Shown in pieces: positions 31,953-43,104 of a DNA stretch of 64,000 bases (the first letter of the stretch is position 1; the number at the start of each line of letters is the position of its first letter). The stretch is from Cycas panzhihuaensis. Its lineage: Eukaryota; Cycadophyta. Under the pieces are notes generated by a model. It did not search any database. It saw nothing but the letters and a program-made list of their open reading frames with translations, and was not told the origin of the DNA. Location: contig CM041465.1 in the NCBI GenBank assembly GCA_023213395.1, forward strand, positions 23,250,001 to 23,314,000, read 5' to 3'. The translations under genes and the position numbers were made by a program.

Positions 31953-33776
31953 ATGGAGGGATACTCTTCTGATTGGGCCTACCACACCTCAGCTTTGGAA
32001 ACCCATGATTTTCCTTCTTCTATTCCGGGATCCACCCAAGAGGGTGATGATCCTATTTACTACCCGGGTGACCAACATCACCCGCTTGACACCCATCCCT
32101 CTACCCATGTGGTAGAAGGATCTTTTCCTCTTGAGATTTACCACTCAGTTGGTGACTCTTATGAGGAACATCCTGAGGGATCGACTTCGTTCGAGGTCCC
32201 GTCTACCTCTTACGAGCATGTAGGCACCCCTCCTATCGATGTGGTTAAAGCCCTTAACGAGTGCTGTCACGCCGCTCGTTTCCAACCACGTCCTAGATGG
32301 TTTGAGGATGCTCTTTATGGAGGAGCCTCTTCTTCTTCTGCTCCTCCCTCACTTGCCTCATCCTCATCTGCTCTTCCTTTGACAACCAATCCCTTTGTGC
32401 TTACGCATGTGTCCCGCTCTTTTCCTATTCCTGTTGTGGGGACATATGTTGCACCTCCTATCCCTTGCTAAGGTCCTAGTGTTTTAGGATCTTCCCGTGG
32501 TATGTCTTTCCTTCAGTTGAAGGTTAGCATACCCTTCCCTAGCCAAACCAATGTGCCATCCCCTAATATGGCACATACTTTCCTTAGTAGGCCTACCGGT
32601 CCTACTAACCCTTCAGCCATTAGCCATGCAGGACCCGCTCCCACGCACCCTCAAAATCAATCTGTTGGGGCTTCCTTTTACATCCCCCTAAGGTATACTT
32701 CTTAACCTTGGGGGTAGGGTAGGGGAAGCCACCTCCTAGCTTATGGAGTAGATCCACTACACCCATATGGGGTTGCCCAACCTACGTGTGGCCCATATAG
32801 GCAAAACCTGATTCCACATCCATCTTTTTCGTCATCTAGTACAATTCCTTTTGCTGCACCTTTACAAGGGAACCCGACTCCCTTCTAAGGCACTTATCCT
32901 CAAGTCCCCTCCTAGCAAGGGGCGTTTCCTCAAGGAGGGATGGGTGTGCCACCCCTGTCTGCTCCTTGCTCACTACCTACTATGTCATTTGTTGATCCTA
33001 TGGCCCAGGCGAGGGCATGCCCTTTCATGGACTATAGATCAACACCTTTATCTGTTGAGGCCTTAAGAACCAATCTGCTGCCTCATCCTCCTGAAGTTCC
33101 TAGATTCGATGGAACTTTGTCACAAGACCCAGCTGAGCACGTGCATAGTTTCTCTATGGCATGCATAGACTATTGGGCATATGACCACATTCTAATGAAA
33201 TTGTTTCCATGATCCTTATAGGGTGACGCCCTTAAATGGTTTTACCGTCTTCATGCCTGCTCTATTTATTCATTCCAACAATTGGTGGACGAGTTCATCA
33301 ACTATTTTGATGTAGCCCATCCATTTAAGAGCAGAATGAAATCCCTCTTATCGCTCAAACAAGGTCACGATGAACTGAATTGTGACTTTGTGCAGTGATT
33401 CCATGACTTGCTTCACTCCACTAAGGCAACATTGCCCGAGAAGTTGAAGAGAGATCTCTTCATTAACGCACTTCGTCCCGAAGTGCATGTGGAAGTCCTT
33501 AAAATGGGGGTGACCACATGCGACTCCACGATCGCCAAGTGCTTAATGTTGGAGGCTATTGAGATCCAAGCCAGACTTAAGAAACCTCTTAAGCCCTCAC
33601 AACGATGTGAGGCACTACCTTTAACCAAAGATACTAAACCTTCACAACCTGCCAGGTCTTCTTCTCACCTAACTGAGAGGACCTTGGACCCTCTCACATC
33701 AGCTATATGCTCGTTCGAGCGTACGATGAAGGAGCTTAAGCTTCAAGCTCCTTCATCCCCAACATCCAACAAATAA
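31953..33776 (+). pseudogene. Element B gag (capsid domain, Retrotrans_gag type)
   Basis: I chose the ATG at 31953 (MEGYSSDWAYHT) because the same start exists in E and F; the frame is also open upstream from a TTG at 31899. After a Ser/Pro-rich N-terminal part (to about 32700) comes the capsid-like domain: RFDGTLSQDPAEHVHSF, GDALKWFYRLHACSI, SLLSLKQGHDELN, ATLPEKLKRDLFINALRP. Stops (32470, 32703, about 33212, 33222 and 33397) include two or more CGA-to-TGA type changes. A local frame change lies between 32705 and 32940. Confidence 0.9.
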
Positions 33777-34690
33777 GTCCAATAAGTAACTCAAACTCCC
33801 CTCCCCAGGAATGGAAATGCCCAGTCCTCTCAAGCGAGGAGGTCAGATCCCCCGCTTGAGATGAAGTGGTACTCCATTCATGGGGAGTGCTTCCATGATG
33901 ACTCGCGTTGCAGGGCCCAGCATCCTAAGGATGCCTCTTGATGTGACTCTTCCTCTAAACGGGTCTCAAGGCCTAATTTGGACCAACCAGTTCACAAGGA
34001 TCTGTTCCCCAAACATAGGGAACACGATCGTAATGCCCGAACCAAGAATAGTTGGAACCGAGGAAGATTGCCCAATTCCTGTCCTTCCCGTGATAAAGGG
34101 AAGAGCACTAGGAATTCATCCTCTTCCTCCTGTTCCCTTAGTCGTCGTATCCCATCACCTTCGCAGCCCCAGAATGAGGGGAAGAAGATGATCCAATTAC
34201 TTAAGGCGGCTCCTTCTTATGCCCTTATGCGGTCTTAGGCCACCAAGGAAGCAGTAGGGGCTTCTTCTTCTTCTACTCCTTCTGGCCCTCTTCCAGAGAA
34301 CCCTCCTCTAGAAATACCTCTCTTCCCCAAGGCTATTCCTATATGCCTGGGTCAGTATGATTTCTGAAGGGCACTTACCTAGCCTACCGTGAAGGGTAAG
34401 CCCTTCTCCATCATGGACGAGCTTCATACTGTTGCTGCAAGAATGTCCTTGATGGATATTTTGAGGAGTTGTCCTGAGCAGCGGGCCCTCCTCCTAGAAG
34501 CTTTATGATCGAATGATGCGCTTGTTCACGCTTTGGGCATTACCCAAAGTCATGGACCTGTTATTTTGTTTGATCCTAAGGACCTTCCTCCCGCAGGTGA
34601 AAGGGAACGTCAGTGGAACTTCCCATTCACTATTACTATCGACACACCCGATTGTACTCTTTGAAGGACTGTTATCGATAACTGTTCTTC
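33777..34690 (+). pseudogene. Element B gag-pro junction with zinc-knuckle remnant
   Basis: WYSIHGECFHDDSRC corresponds to the CHHC knuckle of C (WCSVHGECFHDDSQC) with its first Cys changed to Tyr. It is followed by basic, Ser/Arg-rich sequence (about 33978-34200) and by SIMDELHTVAARMSLMDILRSCPEQRALL before protease. Stops are scattered through the segment. Confidence 0.8.
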
Positions 34691-35080
34691 TGTGAATGCC
34701 ATGCCCTTGCATGTCATGCAAGAGCTTGGTATTTCTACCTTGGAACCTGTTCCATGGCGATGCCAAGGTTATGACGGTAGTGAAAAGACCCCTTTGGGAT
34801 CTGTCGCGATTCTGCTCACCCTTGAGGGCAAGACTATTCTTACCGATGTTGTAGTCCTCGACGTCGACGTTGACTACAACTTTCTTGTAGGTCGTCCATG
34901 GCTCGACCAAATGGGAGCCGTGTACTCGACTCTTTGGGGACAACTTAAATTCGTCCATGATGGGCGAATGAGGGTGATTCCCCGCGAACACCCACTTACC
35001 AAACAAACTCGTTCTGCTAATCTGGCAAACCAAGGTCCTTCTACGCATGCCTCGGCTTACTCTATTGGTATACCTAATCC
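34600..35080 (+). pseudogene. Element B aspartic protease
   Basis: PFTITIDTPDCTL is followed by a TGA and the active-site region VIDNCSSVNAMP, where the Gly of DNG has become Cys. It continues with GYDGSEKTPLGSVA and FLVGRPWLDQMG. From 34692 the frame is open through to the end of RT. Confidence 0.85.
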
Positions 35081-36464
35081 ATCTGAAGAAGATCTCACAT
35101 CTTCTTCCCCTAGTCTCACACGGTTCACCCCTATTGGCGTTGGGAGCTACAGGTACCTTGTTTCATTTAGTGACAACAAGTCGTACAACGAGGATGAGGA
35201 TTGTCTCCATCCCATCTCTTTCCTCCATACCAATAGGTTGTACCCATCTCGTTCTAGATCCCCATCTAGAACCTCTTTCATTAGTGAGGCTAGCCACTCC
35301 TACATATCATATGTCATCACTCGTGTCGACTTATCCATCGTTAGTTCTTCTCCCTCATCACCTCTCACAGGTGATGGTTTCGAAGAACTACCTTTTGCTC
35401 CTTTTGAGGAGCCTCCTTTTGATTCTCTCTTAGGGTCTTACGAGGAAGACAGGCAACTCAATGACCATCACGGTCCCGTTGCCTCCACTCCCTCTAACAC
35501 TTCATCTACTCAAAGTAAGGTCATCCGTGGGGTGGATTACTTCGAGGATGATAAAGCCCTACTTGAGCATCTTACGGGCTTCGTGTCTAACTTGCCTTCT
35601 GGTCACCATAGGCTTGGTCACCAGAAGATCCTTGCAATTGGATCCACACTTGCTGATCCGATCCTATCTCCTATTCCACCCCCTCTTGTTGACCTTGCCC
35701 CTCTCCACTTCGAGGAGGGTAATGCCATGCGTATGGGGGCAACCCAAGACATAGTCTTGGCCCCCAGCAAGGTCATTAAGGTTGGGATGGAATGTTCTTC
35801 TGATGAGGTAAGGGAGTACTCCCTTTTGTTCCAGGAGTTTTGGGACATTTTCACGTGGGATTATGCTGACATGAAGGGAATTGATCCCTCTATTGTCACC
35901 TATAACCTCACCACCATCCCTGGCTCCTGCCCTGTGCACCAAAAGCAACGTCCGCTTCACCTAAAGCTCTCAGCCGCCGTTAAGATCAAGGTTGAGAAGC
36001 TTTTAGATGTTGGGCTTATTACTTCCATTGACTACCCTAAGTGGGTCTCTAATATTGTCCCTGTTGCTAAGAAGAACAGGGCAATTTGTATATGTGTCGA
36101 TTTCCATGACATTAACAATGTTTATCCTAAGGAGAACTTCCCACTGCCCTTTATCGATCAAATCATTGATCATACCACTGGATTCAAAGTCATGTCCTTA
36201 ATGGATGGCTTCTCTGGCTATAACCAAATTCAGTTCTCCCCTGAAGACCACCACAAGACGACCTTCACTACACCATGGGATACCTTTGCCTACAAGGCAA
36301 TGCCCTTTGGCCTTAAGAATATAGGTGCTACTTACCAAAGGGCCATGTATTTCATCTTCCATGACCTCATTGATAACACATTGGAGGTCTTCATGGATGA
36401 TATGATGGGCCTCTCCCGTGTCAGGGCCTATCATCCCTCCAACTTGCAGGCCATCTTTTTATGA
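35081..36464 (+). pseudogene. Element B reverse transcriptase with N-terminal connector
   Basis: Part of a 590-codon open stretch beginning at 34692. The connector has VDYFEDDKALLEHLTG and the WDYADMKGIDPSIVTYNL motif. RT shows VEKLLDVGLITSIDYPKWVSN, VDFHDINNVYPKENFPLPF, SLMDGFSGYNQIQF, MPFGLKNIGATYQRAM and the catalytic FMDD (36390-36401). The stop at 36462-36464 (TGA) stands where A has CGA, a CpG-type decay. This is the longest intact coding stretch in the window. Confidence 0.93.
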
Positions 36465-37325
36465 TGCCGCAGGTATCATGTCAGTCTAAATCTGCTCAAG
36501 TGCGTGTTTGCCATTACCTCAAGCAAACTCCTTAGGTTTCTTGTATCCAAACAAGGAATCCAAATTGATCTTGACAAGGTCAGGGTAATCCTTGACATGC
36601 CGCCTCCTAGGACCCAACGACAGATTAAGTCATTCCTAGGTAGGCTTGGTTTTCTTAGGCGCTTCTTAGCAGATTTCACTGTAAGCGCTAAACCCCTTAC
36701 GAACCTATTAAAGAAGGGAGGCCCTTTTGCTTGGTCTGACAAGACCCAAAAGGCCTTCGAAGGACTCAGGGAAGCCCTTGCTTCCGCTCCTACGCTAGCA
36801 TCTCTTAGATTCAATAGGCCCTTCGTCCTGTACACCTCGGTGACTGATGAATCCTTGGGTGCTATGTTAGCTCAAGAGGATGACTCAGGAACCGAGAGAG
36901 CTATATATTTCATCAGTCGCACCCTCGTGGCTGCTGAACTTAACTATTCTCCCATTGAGAAGGAGTGTCTCTCCTTGGTCCATGCTACCAAGAAGTTTAG
37001 ACACTACTTGCTTGGCAACACCACCAAGGTGATCATCCAATCTGATCCCTTGCGATACTTGCTCACTCATTCAGATTTGATAGGTAGGGCTGGTCGTTGG
37101 GCCATCCTACTTCAAGAATTTGACCTTCACATCATTAATCAGAAATCAAAGAAGGGAATGGTAGTGGCCGAGCAGCTCGTAGGCGCCCCTATTCCTAACT
37201 CCTTTGGTGCCCCCATTGACAATTCTCTTCCTAATGAGTCTATCTTAATAATTCAGGGTGCTTCTCCTCATCCACTCATCGACAATGAGTGGTATGGTGA
37301 TATAGTGCAGTATCTCACACAGTAA
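36465..37325 (+). pseudogene. Element B RNase H (gypsy type)
   Basis: Open from 36504 to 37325 in the same frame as RT: PPPRTQRQIKSFLGRLGFLRRF, AWSDKTQKAFEGLREALASAP, RPFVLYTSVTDESLGAMLAQE, AIYFISRTLVAAELNYSPIEKE, VIIQSDPLRYLLTHSDL, QKSKKGMVVAEQLVG. As in A the terminal Asp-containing motif is not canonical. The reading ends at TAA 37323-37325 where a small deletion shifts the frame into integrase. Confidence 0.9.
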
Positions 37326-38530
37326 TCATCGCCTCGATGCTAGTAGTAAAGTTAGATCTCGCATCTGAACTTTTGCCAGGCAATACTTCCTCGTGGGTGA
37401 AGTATTGTACAAGAGGTCCTTCGATGGGATCCTCCTCCACTATATCACTGCCGACGAAGTTGACTAAATACTCCATAAATGCCACCATGGTATTTGTAAG
37501 GGTCACTTTGGGGGCCAGTCTATGGCTCACAGGATCCTCTGCATGGGTTATTTCTGGCTGTCCCTTTTCAAGGATGCTCACGCCTTTACTTTGAAATGTC
37601 GGTAATGTGAGGAACATGTCAACATCTCCCATATGCCTTATGAGGCCCTTCACCCTATTATTTCTCCATGGCCTTTTGCACAGTGGGGACTAGACCTCAT
37701 TGGGGCTATTTCTCCACCTTCGTCATTGTAGCACAAGTTTATCTTGACTACCATGGAGTATTTTACTAAATGGGCAGAAGCCATCCTCTTGATCACTACT
37801 CCTGGTAAAATGATAGCCACATTCGTTTATCAGCACATCATTTGCCATTTCAGGATTATAGATGTCTTAATCATTGATAATGGAACCCTTTTTTGTAATA
37901 AGGAGATGGATGAGCTTTGTGAGAAGTTTAAGATTTCTCACAAAACTTCTTCTCCTTACTAACCCCAGGGCAAATGGCCAAGTGGAGTCTTTCAATAAGA
38001 CTCTTGTCAATATCCTAAAGAAAATCATTGCTCAGTCCCAAAAGGATTGGCACCTTCAGCTACCCTCCACTTTGTGGGCTTACCATACCTCTATCTATTT
38101 TGCCACGGGAATGACCTTGTTCTCCCTGGTCTATGATACCGAGGTGGTACTCCCGCTGGAGGTGGAGATTCCCTCTTTATGTGTCTCCCTTCGAGGTCTC
38201 ATCAATGAAGAGTCGATCCGTCAGGCTCACCTTTTGGACCTTGAGGCTTTGGACAAGAGACATTTAGTTGCTTATCAGGCTAACCTGGCATCCAAAGCTC
38301 ACTTGCAAAGGACCTACGATAAACATCTTTGTTCCCGTCCTTTGTTTCCTGGGGACCACATCCTCAAGCTTGAATATCTCCATGACTGTTTGACCAAATT
38401 CAAACCCTAATAGGTTGGCCCTTTTGTCATTATCGAGACCCTCAGTAATGGTGCTTATAAGATAGCCACCCTGGAAGGGCTTGAATTTAAGAAAGCTATT
38501 AATGGGAAATTCCTTAAGAAGTTTTACGCA
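37326..38530 (+). pseudogene. Element B integrase
   Basis: All three catalytic positions can be found, though in shifted frames: GLDLIGAI (Asp), VLIIDNGTLF (Asp) and GQVESFNK (Glu). The zinc-binding part CHHGICKGHFGG...CMGYFWLSLFKDAHAF precedes it. Frame changes lie at about 37323 and 37961. The C-terminus matches A: a truncating TAA follows LTKFKP (38408-38410), then NGKFLKKFYA to about 38533. No chromodomain. Confidence 0.9.
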
Positions 38531-38557
38531 TGATCTTTTGGCAATTACTTCACCATG

Positions 38558-39039
38558 CTCTGAAATAAGCCTAAACTACCATCTTAAATTATTCCCATTG
38601 CTCCCAATGATGGGTAGAATGGCAATTTAAGATGGATTCTCGCTTTTCCTTCTGGTTCCTCCTACAGAACCCACATTCCCGTATCCTCTAAGGAACCTTT
38701 CGTCTTCCTACTTGGGCATCCCCCAGTTAGGATGATGCTTTTGAGTACTATTACTCCTCTCTCTTACCTAGTGTTTCCTTCACATATTCTGCTATGCTCC
38801 CTTATGGACATGTATGTCGCTCTATTTCTAGCCTCACACCTCTCTATCACCTCTACTCATGGTGGATGTGTGTGCTCCTATTAGATATATAGCCATACAT
38901 GGAAGGAAATACGTGCATCATACAAAACAAAGTATACATGTTATCTACCACACATGATATACACATCATCTCATGTCAAAATGGGGTTCCAATTACCCCA
39001 TATATATATACATCAAAAATCATATATCACATCATACAT
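38558..39039 (+). other. Element B 3' spacer with single copy of the repeat duplicated in A
   Basis: 38558-38735 corresponds to either unit at 25145-25499. The rest (38736-39039) matches the A spacer. No coding content recognised. Confidence 0.55.
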
Positions 39040-39762
39040 GTGGGAAGCCAGTGTCCTTGTAGGGGGGTACAATCATATGAGTCTATATATAACCCCCTGG
39101 AGGCCCGTGCTTTCCCTTGTCAAAATCATATACATATCTCCTATACTACTGTTGCCCTACTCCTGGGATACCATCTCCTGGCCTGTGTGATCCCTCTCCT
39201 GGGGATCACATCCCTCTGAGGTTCCTCCTGGGTCTCTGTGAGCTCCCTGCCTTGCTCCCCTTATCGCGCGGTCATCTCAGGGTCGTCGCTGCTATATGAG
39301 TATATGTCCTGCTCCTGCTCGACCTCGACGCCATCTGGTCCACTAGCTGATCGTATCTAGCCTGGATATGATCCCTCTCTCCCCAGAGTCCCTCCTCCAT
39401 ACTCTAGAATTTCTCCTCTGTCACTTTGAGGCGCTCCTCTAGCACTGCTATCTGGACCATGCTCCCTGTATCTCTGCTTGCTCCTCCCTGTGCCTCTAGA
39501 GCCTGAACCCATCCGCGCAGCTCATCTCGCTTGCTCCTTACCTCGTCAAGATCCCGTTGCATCTGTCCCCTGAAAGCTATATGCTCTTGGGACTCCACAG
39601 CCTAGATGTCTCTCACCCTTGCCAATAGGGTGAATGCCTCCATGTGGGCACCTACCGATCTAGGCGCATCCTCTGCCTGGATGGGTGGCTACCCCTCTGC
39701 ATACACCTGAGGGAACATCGCCCTCACCATCGCCTCTACTAGTCTCCAGACCTCTACTGTAC
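39040..39762 (-). pseudogene. Element B antisense gene, exon 3 (coiled coil)
   Basis: Joined in phase 1 to exon 2, the minus-strand product reads GTVEVWRLVEAMVRAMFPQVYAEG, then QEHIAFRGQMQRDLDEVRS, RGWVQALEAQGG and VQIAVLEERLKVTEEKF, a heptad-rich segment suggesting a coiled coil. It continues with ARYDQLVDQMASRSSRSR. Stops are few (after AEG, VRDI and EEKF). The 3' limit is approximate. Confidence 0.72.
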
Positions 39763-39873
39763 CTACCAATGCAACATGCTGTGTGTCAGTATATATCCCA
39801 CCACATACCATAATCAAATCAAATCAAACATCTATCTAGCTGTTAAATGACTAAGGAAATGGTTAGGCCTCAC
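39763..39873 (-). other. Element B antisense gene, intron 2 (111 nt)
   Basis: Minus-strand GTGAGGCCTAACC to GCATTGGTAG. Same position and phase as the introns in A and D. Confidence 0.75.
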
Positions 39874-41068
39874 CTGCCACGGTCGCTGGCTCCTCTGCTC
39901 GTGTGACATCCTCTCCTCCTAGCTCTCCGCTAGCTGCGAGTACCTCATCCTTAGGTACCTCCTCTACCTGGGCCTCCCTCCTTGCAGGGACAGGCTCAAC
40001 TCTCACCTCTCCAGATCTCCTCATGATCCGTAGCCTGCGGGCCCTAGTCACCGGCCCCCTACTCTCATTAGCTGCCCTTGATGGGCCTGCCTCTCCTTCG
40101 GCAGTCTTGGATGGTCCCGTTGCTCCTCCTGCCATCCCTGAAGGACCTACCTCCCCCGCAGGTCATGATGGGCTGACCCCATCTCCTCTATCATCATCAT
40201 CATCTAGGAGCACTCCTACTCTGCCTGCCTCATCATCACTATCCCACCTCATTGTCCTATATGGATGTACTACATAGTCTGTCAGGGTGAGGAGGTCCAG
40301 CGATGTCGCCCCCACTGATCACCAGACGTGGGCCTAGTCCTCCATCCCCCTCAGTCGAGTCTGCCACCTATGGACCATCGGGGCCCACTCTGCTATGGGG
40401 TGTGGTCCCTCCACTAGTGCTACTACCATAAAATGATAAAAAAACCAGCATTGCAGCAACGTGTTGTATGATAGTCCTCCTCTACCGGTCGTCCTGATGG
40501 TGTCAAGTTGCACGATGAGGTTCACCGCTATCAGGGTGGCCCAGTCCATCCTCTTGTTGGCCTCACAACAGCGCACTGCATCCATCCAGCCACCTGGTAT
40601 CTCCCTATAGTTCTACTTCTGAGAAATCTGGAACAGAATGCACAGTATAATGAGCTTCCTCACCCGAGGAATCCTCGACATCACCATAGTTTGGAGAGAA
40701 ACTCCTCTCTGCTCCCACCTGTCAGCCCCTATGAAGAATAGGGCTACCTCTGTGTGTGTTGCCTCAGTGCCAGGCAACTCTCCCAGTGTCACCGGCCTCC
40801 CAGTCGCCAGTATTCCCAGTATCCACTGGATATCCCCCAACGTGACCACCACATCTCCAACCTGAGGCAAGTGGAATACGTGCCTCCTCCTATCCTAATG
40901 GGATACAATGTCTACTAGAAGTCTCTGATCATATGTGAACTCGGGTGTCTTCAAGGCCTTGTACAAGCCACACCTCTACAGGATCTCCTTGTCCCCCCAG
41001 GACATCATCTCGATAAAGCTCAACATTGCCATACCTACATTCTCGCGGTTATCCACTACGATGACAGC
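39874..41068 (-). pseudogene. Element B antisense gene, exon 2 (plant-mobile-domain-like)
   Basis: 1,195 nt on the minus strand in one frame: it begins AVIVVDNRENVGMAMLSFIE after an acceptor ATATGGACAG. HVFHLPQVGDVVVTLGDIQ and ATGRPVTLGELPG resemble the FHLP.GE.T.TL.DV...G.P..GRPV core of plant mobile domains. MDWATLIAVNLIVQLDTIR and LQCWFFYHF may be the later helical part. The tail is acidic and Gly/Pro-rich with ESRGPVTRARRLRIM. About five in-frame stops occur, one (40613-40615) shared with D. Function is unknown; cellular PMD proteins (MAIN/MAIL1) act in genome silencing and stability. Confidence 0.7.
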
Positions 41069-41550
41069 CTGTCCATATCAAAATCCAATTAAAGTCAGTC
41101 ATGTTAGTCAGCAACACTCCTGGCTCTCTCTCTCAGCTCTCTCTGCTTGAGATTTGGGGCCTTAAGGCCCCTCTTATCCTTTTTTCTGACTTGTTGCCTT
41201 CGTACCGCGCTAAACTTAGTGGTAATGCTAAGTTTAGCTCGGGCCCCATGGCAATCGGGGGGCCTTGCGGTAATGACCGCGACACCACGATCTTTGTTGT
41301 GATACAAATGGCACCCCCCTAAAAGGGGGGGATTTCTGCCCTAAAACCAAAAATTTTTCCTCTAGTGGATCCCGTGGGGCTCACCGAGAGTAGGGGTCCC
41401 TGATGCCCAGGTCTCACCTCTTTTTGGGTCCAATTCAGACTCCGAGAGGCCTCCAATCGCCCATAAGGGGCACAAAATCACATAAAAAATCTATAAAAAG
41501 CAATGAAATTAAAACTTTGAAACGGGTTGGGTTTTGTGAGATCCACTCAC
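41069..41550 (-). other. Element B antisense gene, intron 1 (482 nt)
   Basis: Minus-strand donor GTGAGTGG to acceptor TATGGACAG. Contains the C6/G6 hairpin (41313-41330) and a GCGGTA-type module (41203-41305) also present in LTR U3 regions. Intron 1 in D is 476 nt. Confidence 0.68.
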
Positions 41551-41574
41551 TGGATCTGGTCTCGCTGTCATCAT
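41551..41574 (-). pseudogene. Element B antisense gene, exon 1 (24 nt)
   Basis: ATG-led eight-codon exon MMTARPDP ending exactly at a GTGAGT donor. The phase-0 join to exon 2 keeps the PMD-like frame. Equivalent 24-nt exons are in A (27187-27210) and D (56948-56971). Confidence 0.66.
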
Positions 41575-41733
41575 TTCATCACGATGATCCCGTTGGCTCT
41601 CTCTGCGCTCTAATCTAATGGTCAGATCATCCCCCACATGCCTCCAAAGTCGGGCGGTGCTCCCTGCATAAGGGAATGGCTCTAGTTTCTCACGAGAGCC
41701 GGTGAAAATGAATCCATTTTCTATTCGATTTTC

Positions 41734-41745
41734 CTTATATAAGTA
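41734..41745 (-). promoter_or_regulatory. TATA box of the antisense gene, element B
   Basis: The minus strand reads TACTTATATAAGG about 160 nt before the exon 1 ATG. Position is conserved with A and D. Confidence 0.6.
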
Positions 41746-42265
41746 GGGGCCCCGACATGCACTTCTTCCGTTTTTGGCCTCGCGATAGCTGTTGGGACCA
41801 TCTCGTTTCCTTGATTGCCTTTGCCTTCTGGCCCTATCGCCTGTTGTGCTCCTTTAACGACCTTTTTGTGCTCTCTTACAGGTGCATTTATGATGCCTTA
41901 TTTTTGCACCTTTTCCAGGGCCCTTTTATCTCATTTTGCATGCCACTCCTATGCATGCCTGAGTTTATACTCATTTGGCTCGTTTCGCCATCTTAGACTC
42001 ATTTCCACAGCCCTTTCTCATTCATGGGGTCTCTAAAGAGAATGCTCCCTTGTCCAGGGGCATGTTTCACTTCACGAAGTGACCTTTGGTGCTCCAGGGC
42101 ACTTTTTCTCTGCCCGCTCTTAGGTAGTGGTTAGACCGCTTGCTCTTGTCCCTAAGTAGCCTCATTGCTAGGTCCTCCTACCCTTCGTGGCCACCTTTTA
42201 CTTACCTTTCAAGTATCGCTTTCATTCCATCATTGTTCATTTACTACCAGGACTTTGTGTCACCC

Positions 42266-42688
42266 ATGTCCGTCTACATTTTTACCGACAGCGGAAGCCG
42301 TGGTAACCTTAGACCTTCTGCCGCTGCATGGATTCTTCGCAGCACCTCTAGACACGATTTCCTACGCTCTAGGGTCTTCCTCCCAGAGGCTACTAATAAC
42401 GAAGCTAAATACATAGCTGTTATCGACGCCTTTACTGATGCTCTCTGTTTCCATCACAGACCCATCATTTTACATTATGACTCTCAAGTTGTGGTGTCCC
42501 ATCTCACCTAGGTTTACCAGATGCGATGCCCTCACTTGAGAACTCTTGCTTCTGCTGCCAGATCCTTCCTGGCCCATTTCTCATCTGTCAACATTCAGTA
42601 TATCCCTCAGGCCCTCAACGCTGGGGAAGATAGTCTCATTCGCTTTATCCTTAAGCGTCGCGTTCCTCTTCTTGCTGACCGTCCTTGA
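42266..42688 (+). pseudogene. Element B archaeal-type RNase H (aRNH) ORF
   Basis: Exactly 141 codons from the ATG at 42266 to TGA at 42686-42688, the same length as in A. MSVYIFTDSGSRGN holds the first catalytic Asp, EATNNEAKY the Glu, LHYDSQVVVS an Asp, and NAGEDSL the last Asp, so the DEDD set is complete. A TAG at 42509-42511 replaces the Gln of LTQVYQ. The frame is also open upstream to 42140, but similarity with A begins at the Met chosen. Confidence 0.85.
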
Positions 42689-43093
42689 GGCTTATCTGGT
42701 CGCTTTGTCACCCAAGCCTTAGGTCATCATGCTCATCTTCTTGCGATCTGTTTGTACCTCTGAAACCTAGCTGCTAATAAGGTCAAACTATGGCGACTAC
42801 CAACTTTGTTTACTCTTCTACTTGATTATGCACATCTCTCTACATCCTTTGTGGTGGGGGCAGCCCCACCCACCTTTCTTATTCTTCCAGTTGATCTTTG
42901 GGTGGCGTATAGGTAGCCCCTATGTTGTCTCCACCCCTACTTTCATATCCATGCATTCCACCATGACACTCGGTGGCACCCTTGCCTACTGTTATGATCT
43001 TGATTTATATATCTATATACACATATGCTACTAACAGTTGTGTTACCAGCATTTACCATCGCACCATGCTTCTGAGCGGTGAGGCTCTGCTAC
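42689..43093 (+). other. Element B 3' untranslated tail
   Basis: Contains the blocks CCTCTGAAACCTAGCTGCTAATAAGGT, TATGTTGTCTCCACCCCTA and CATGCTTCTGAGCGGTGAGGC, also present before LTR-c and in reverse in element D. No coding content recognised. Confidence 0.6.
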
Positions 43094-43104
43094 AAAGAGG
43101 GTAG
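43094..43104 (+). promoter_or_regulatory. Element B polypurine tract
   Basis: AAAGAGGGTAG immediately before the TGTTTC start of LTR-b. Confidence 0.75.

Larger units (their letters stand above)
31693..43104 (+). mobile_element. Gypsy element B, internal region (Tat-like, best preserved copy)
   Basis: 11.4 kb with the full module order: primer site, leader, gag with capsid domain, knuckle, protease, RT, RNase H, integrase, single-copy 3' repeat, three-exon antisense gene, archaeal-type RNase H, polypurine tract. Flanked by LTR-a and LTR-b. Gag to RNase H lies in one frame (31953-37322) apart from nonsense codons and one local shift; frameshifts at about 37323 and 37961 affect integrase. Confidence 0.92.
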
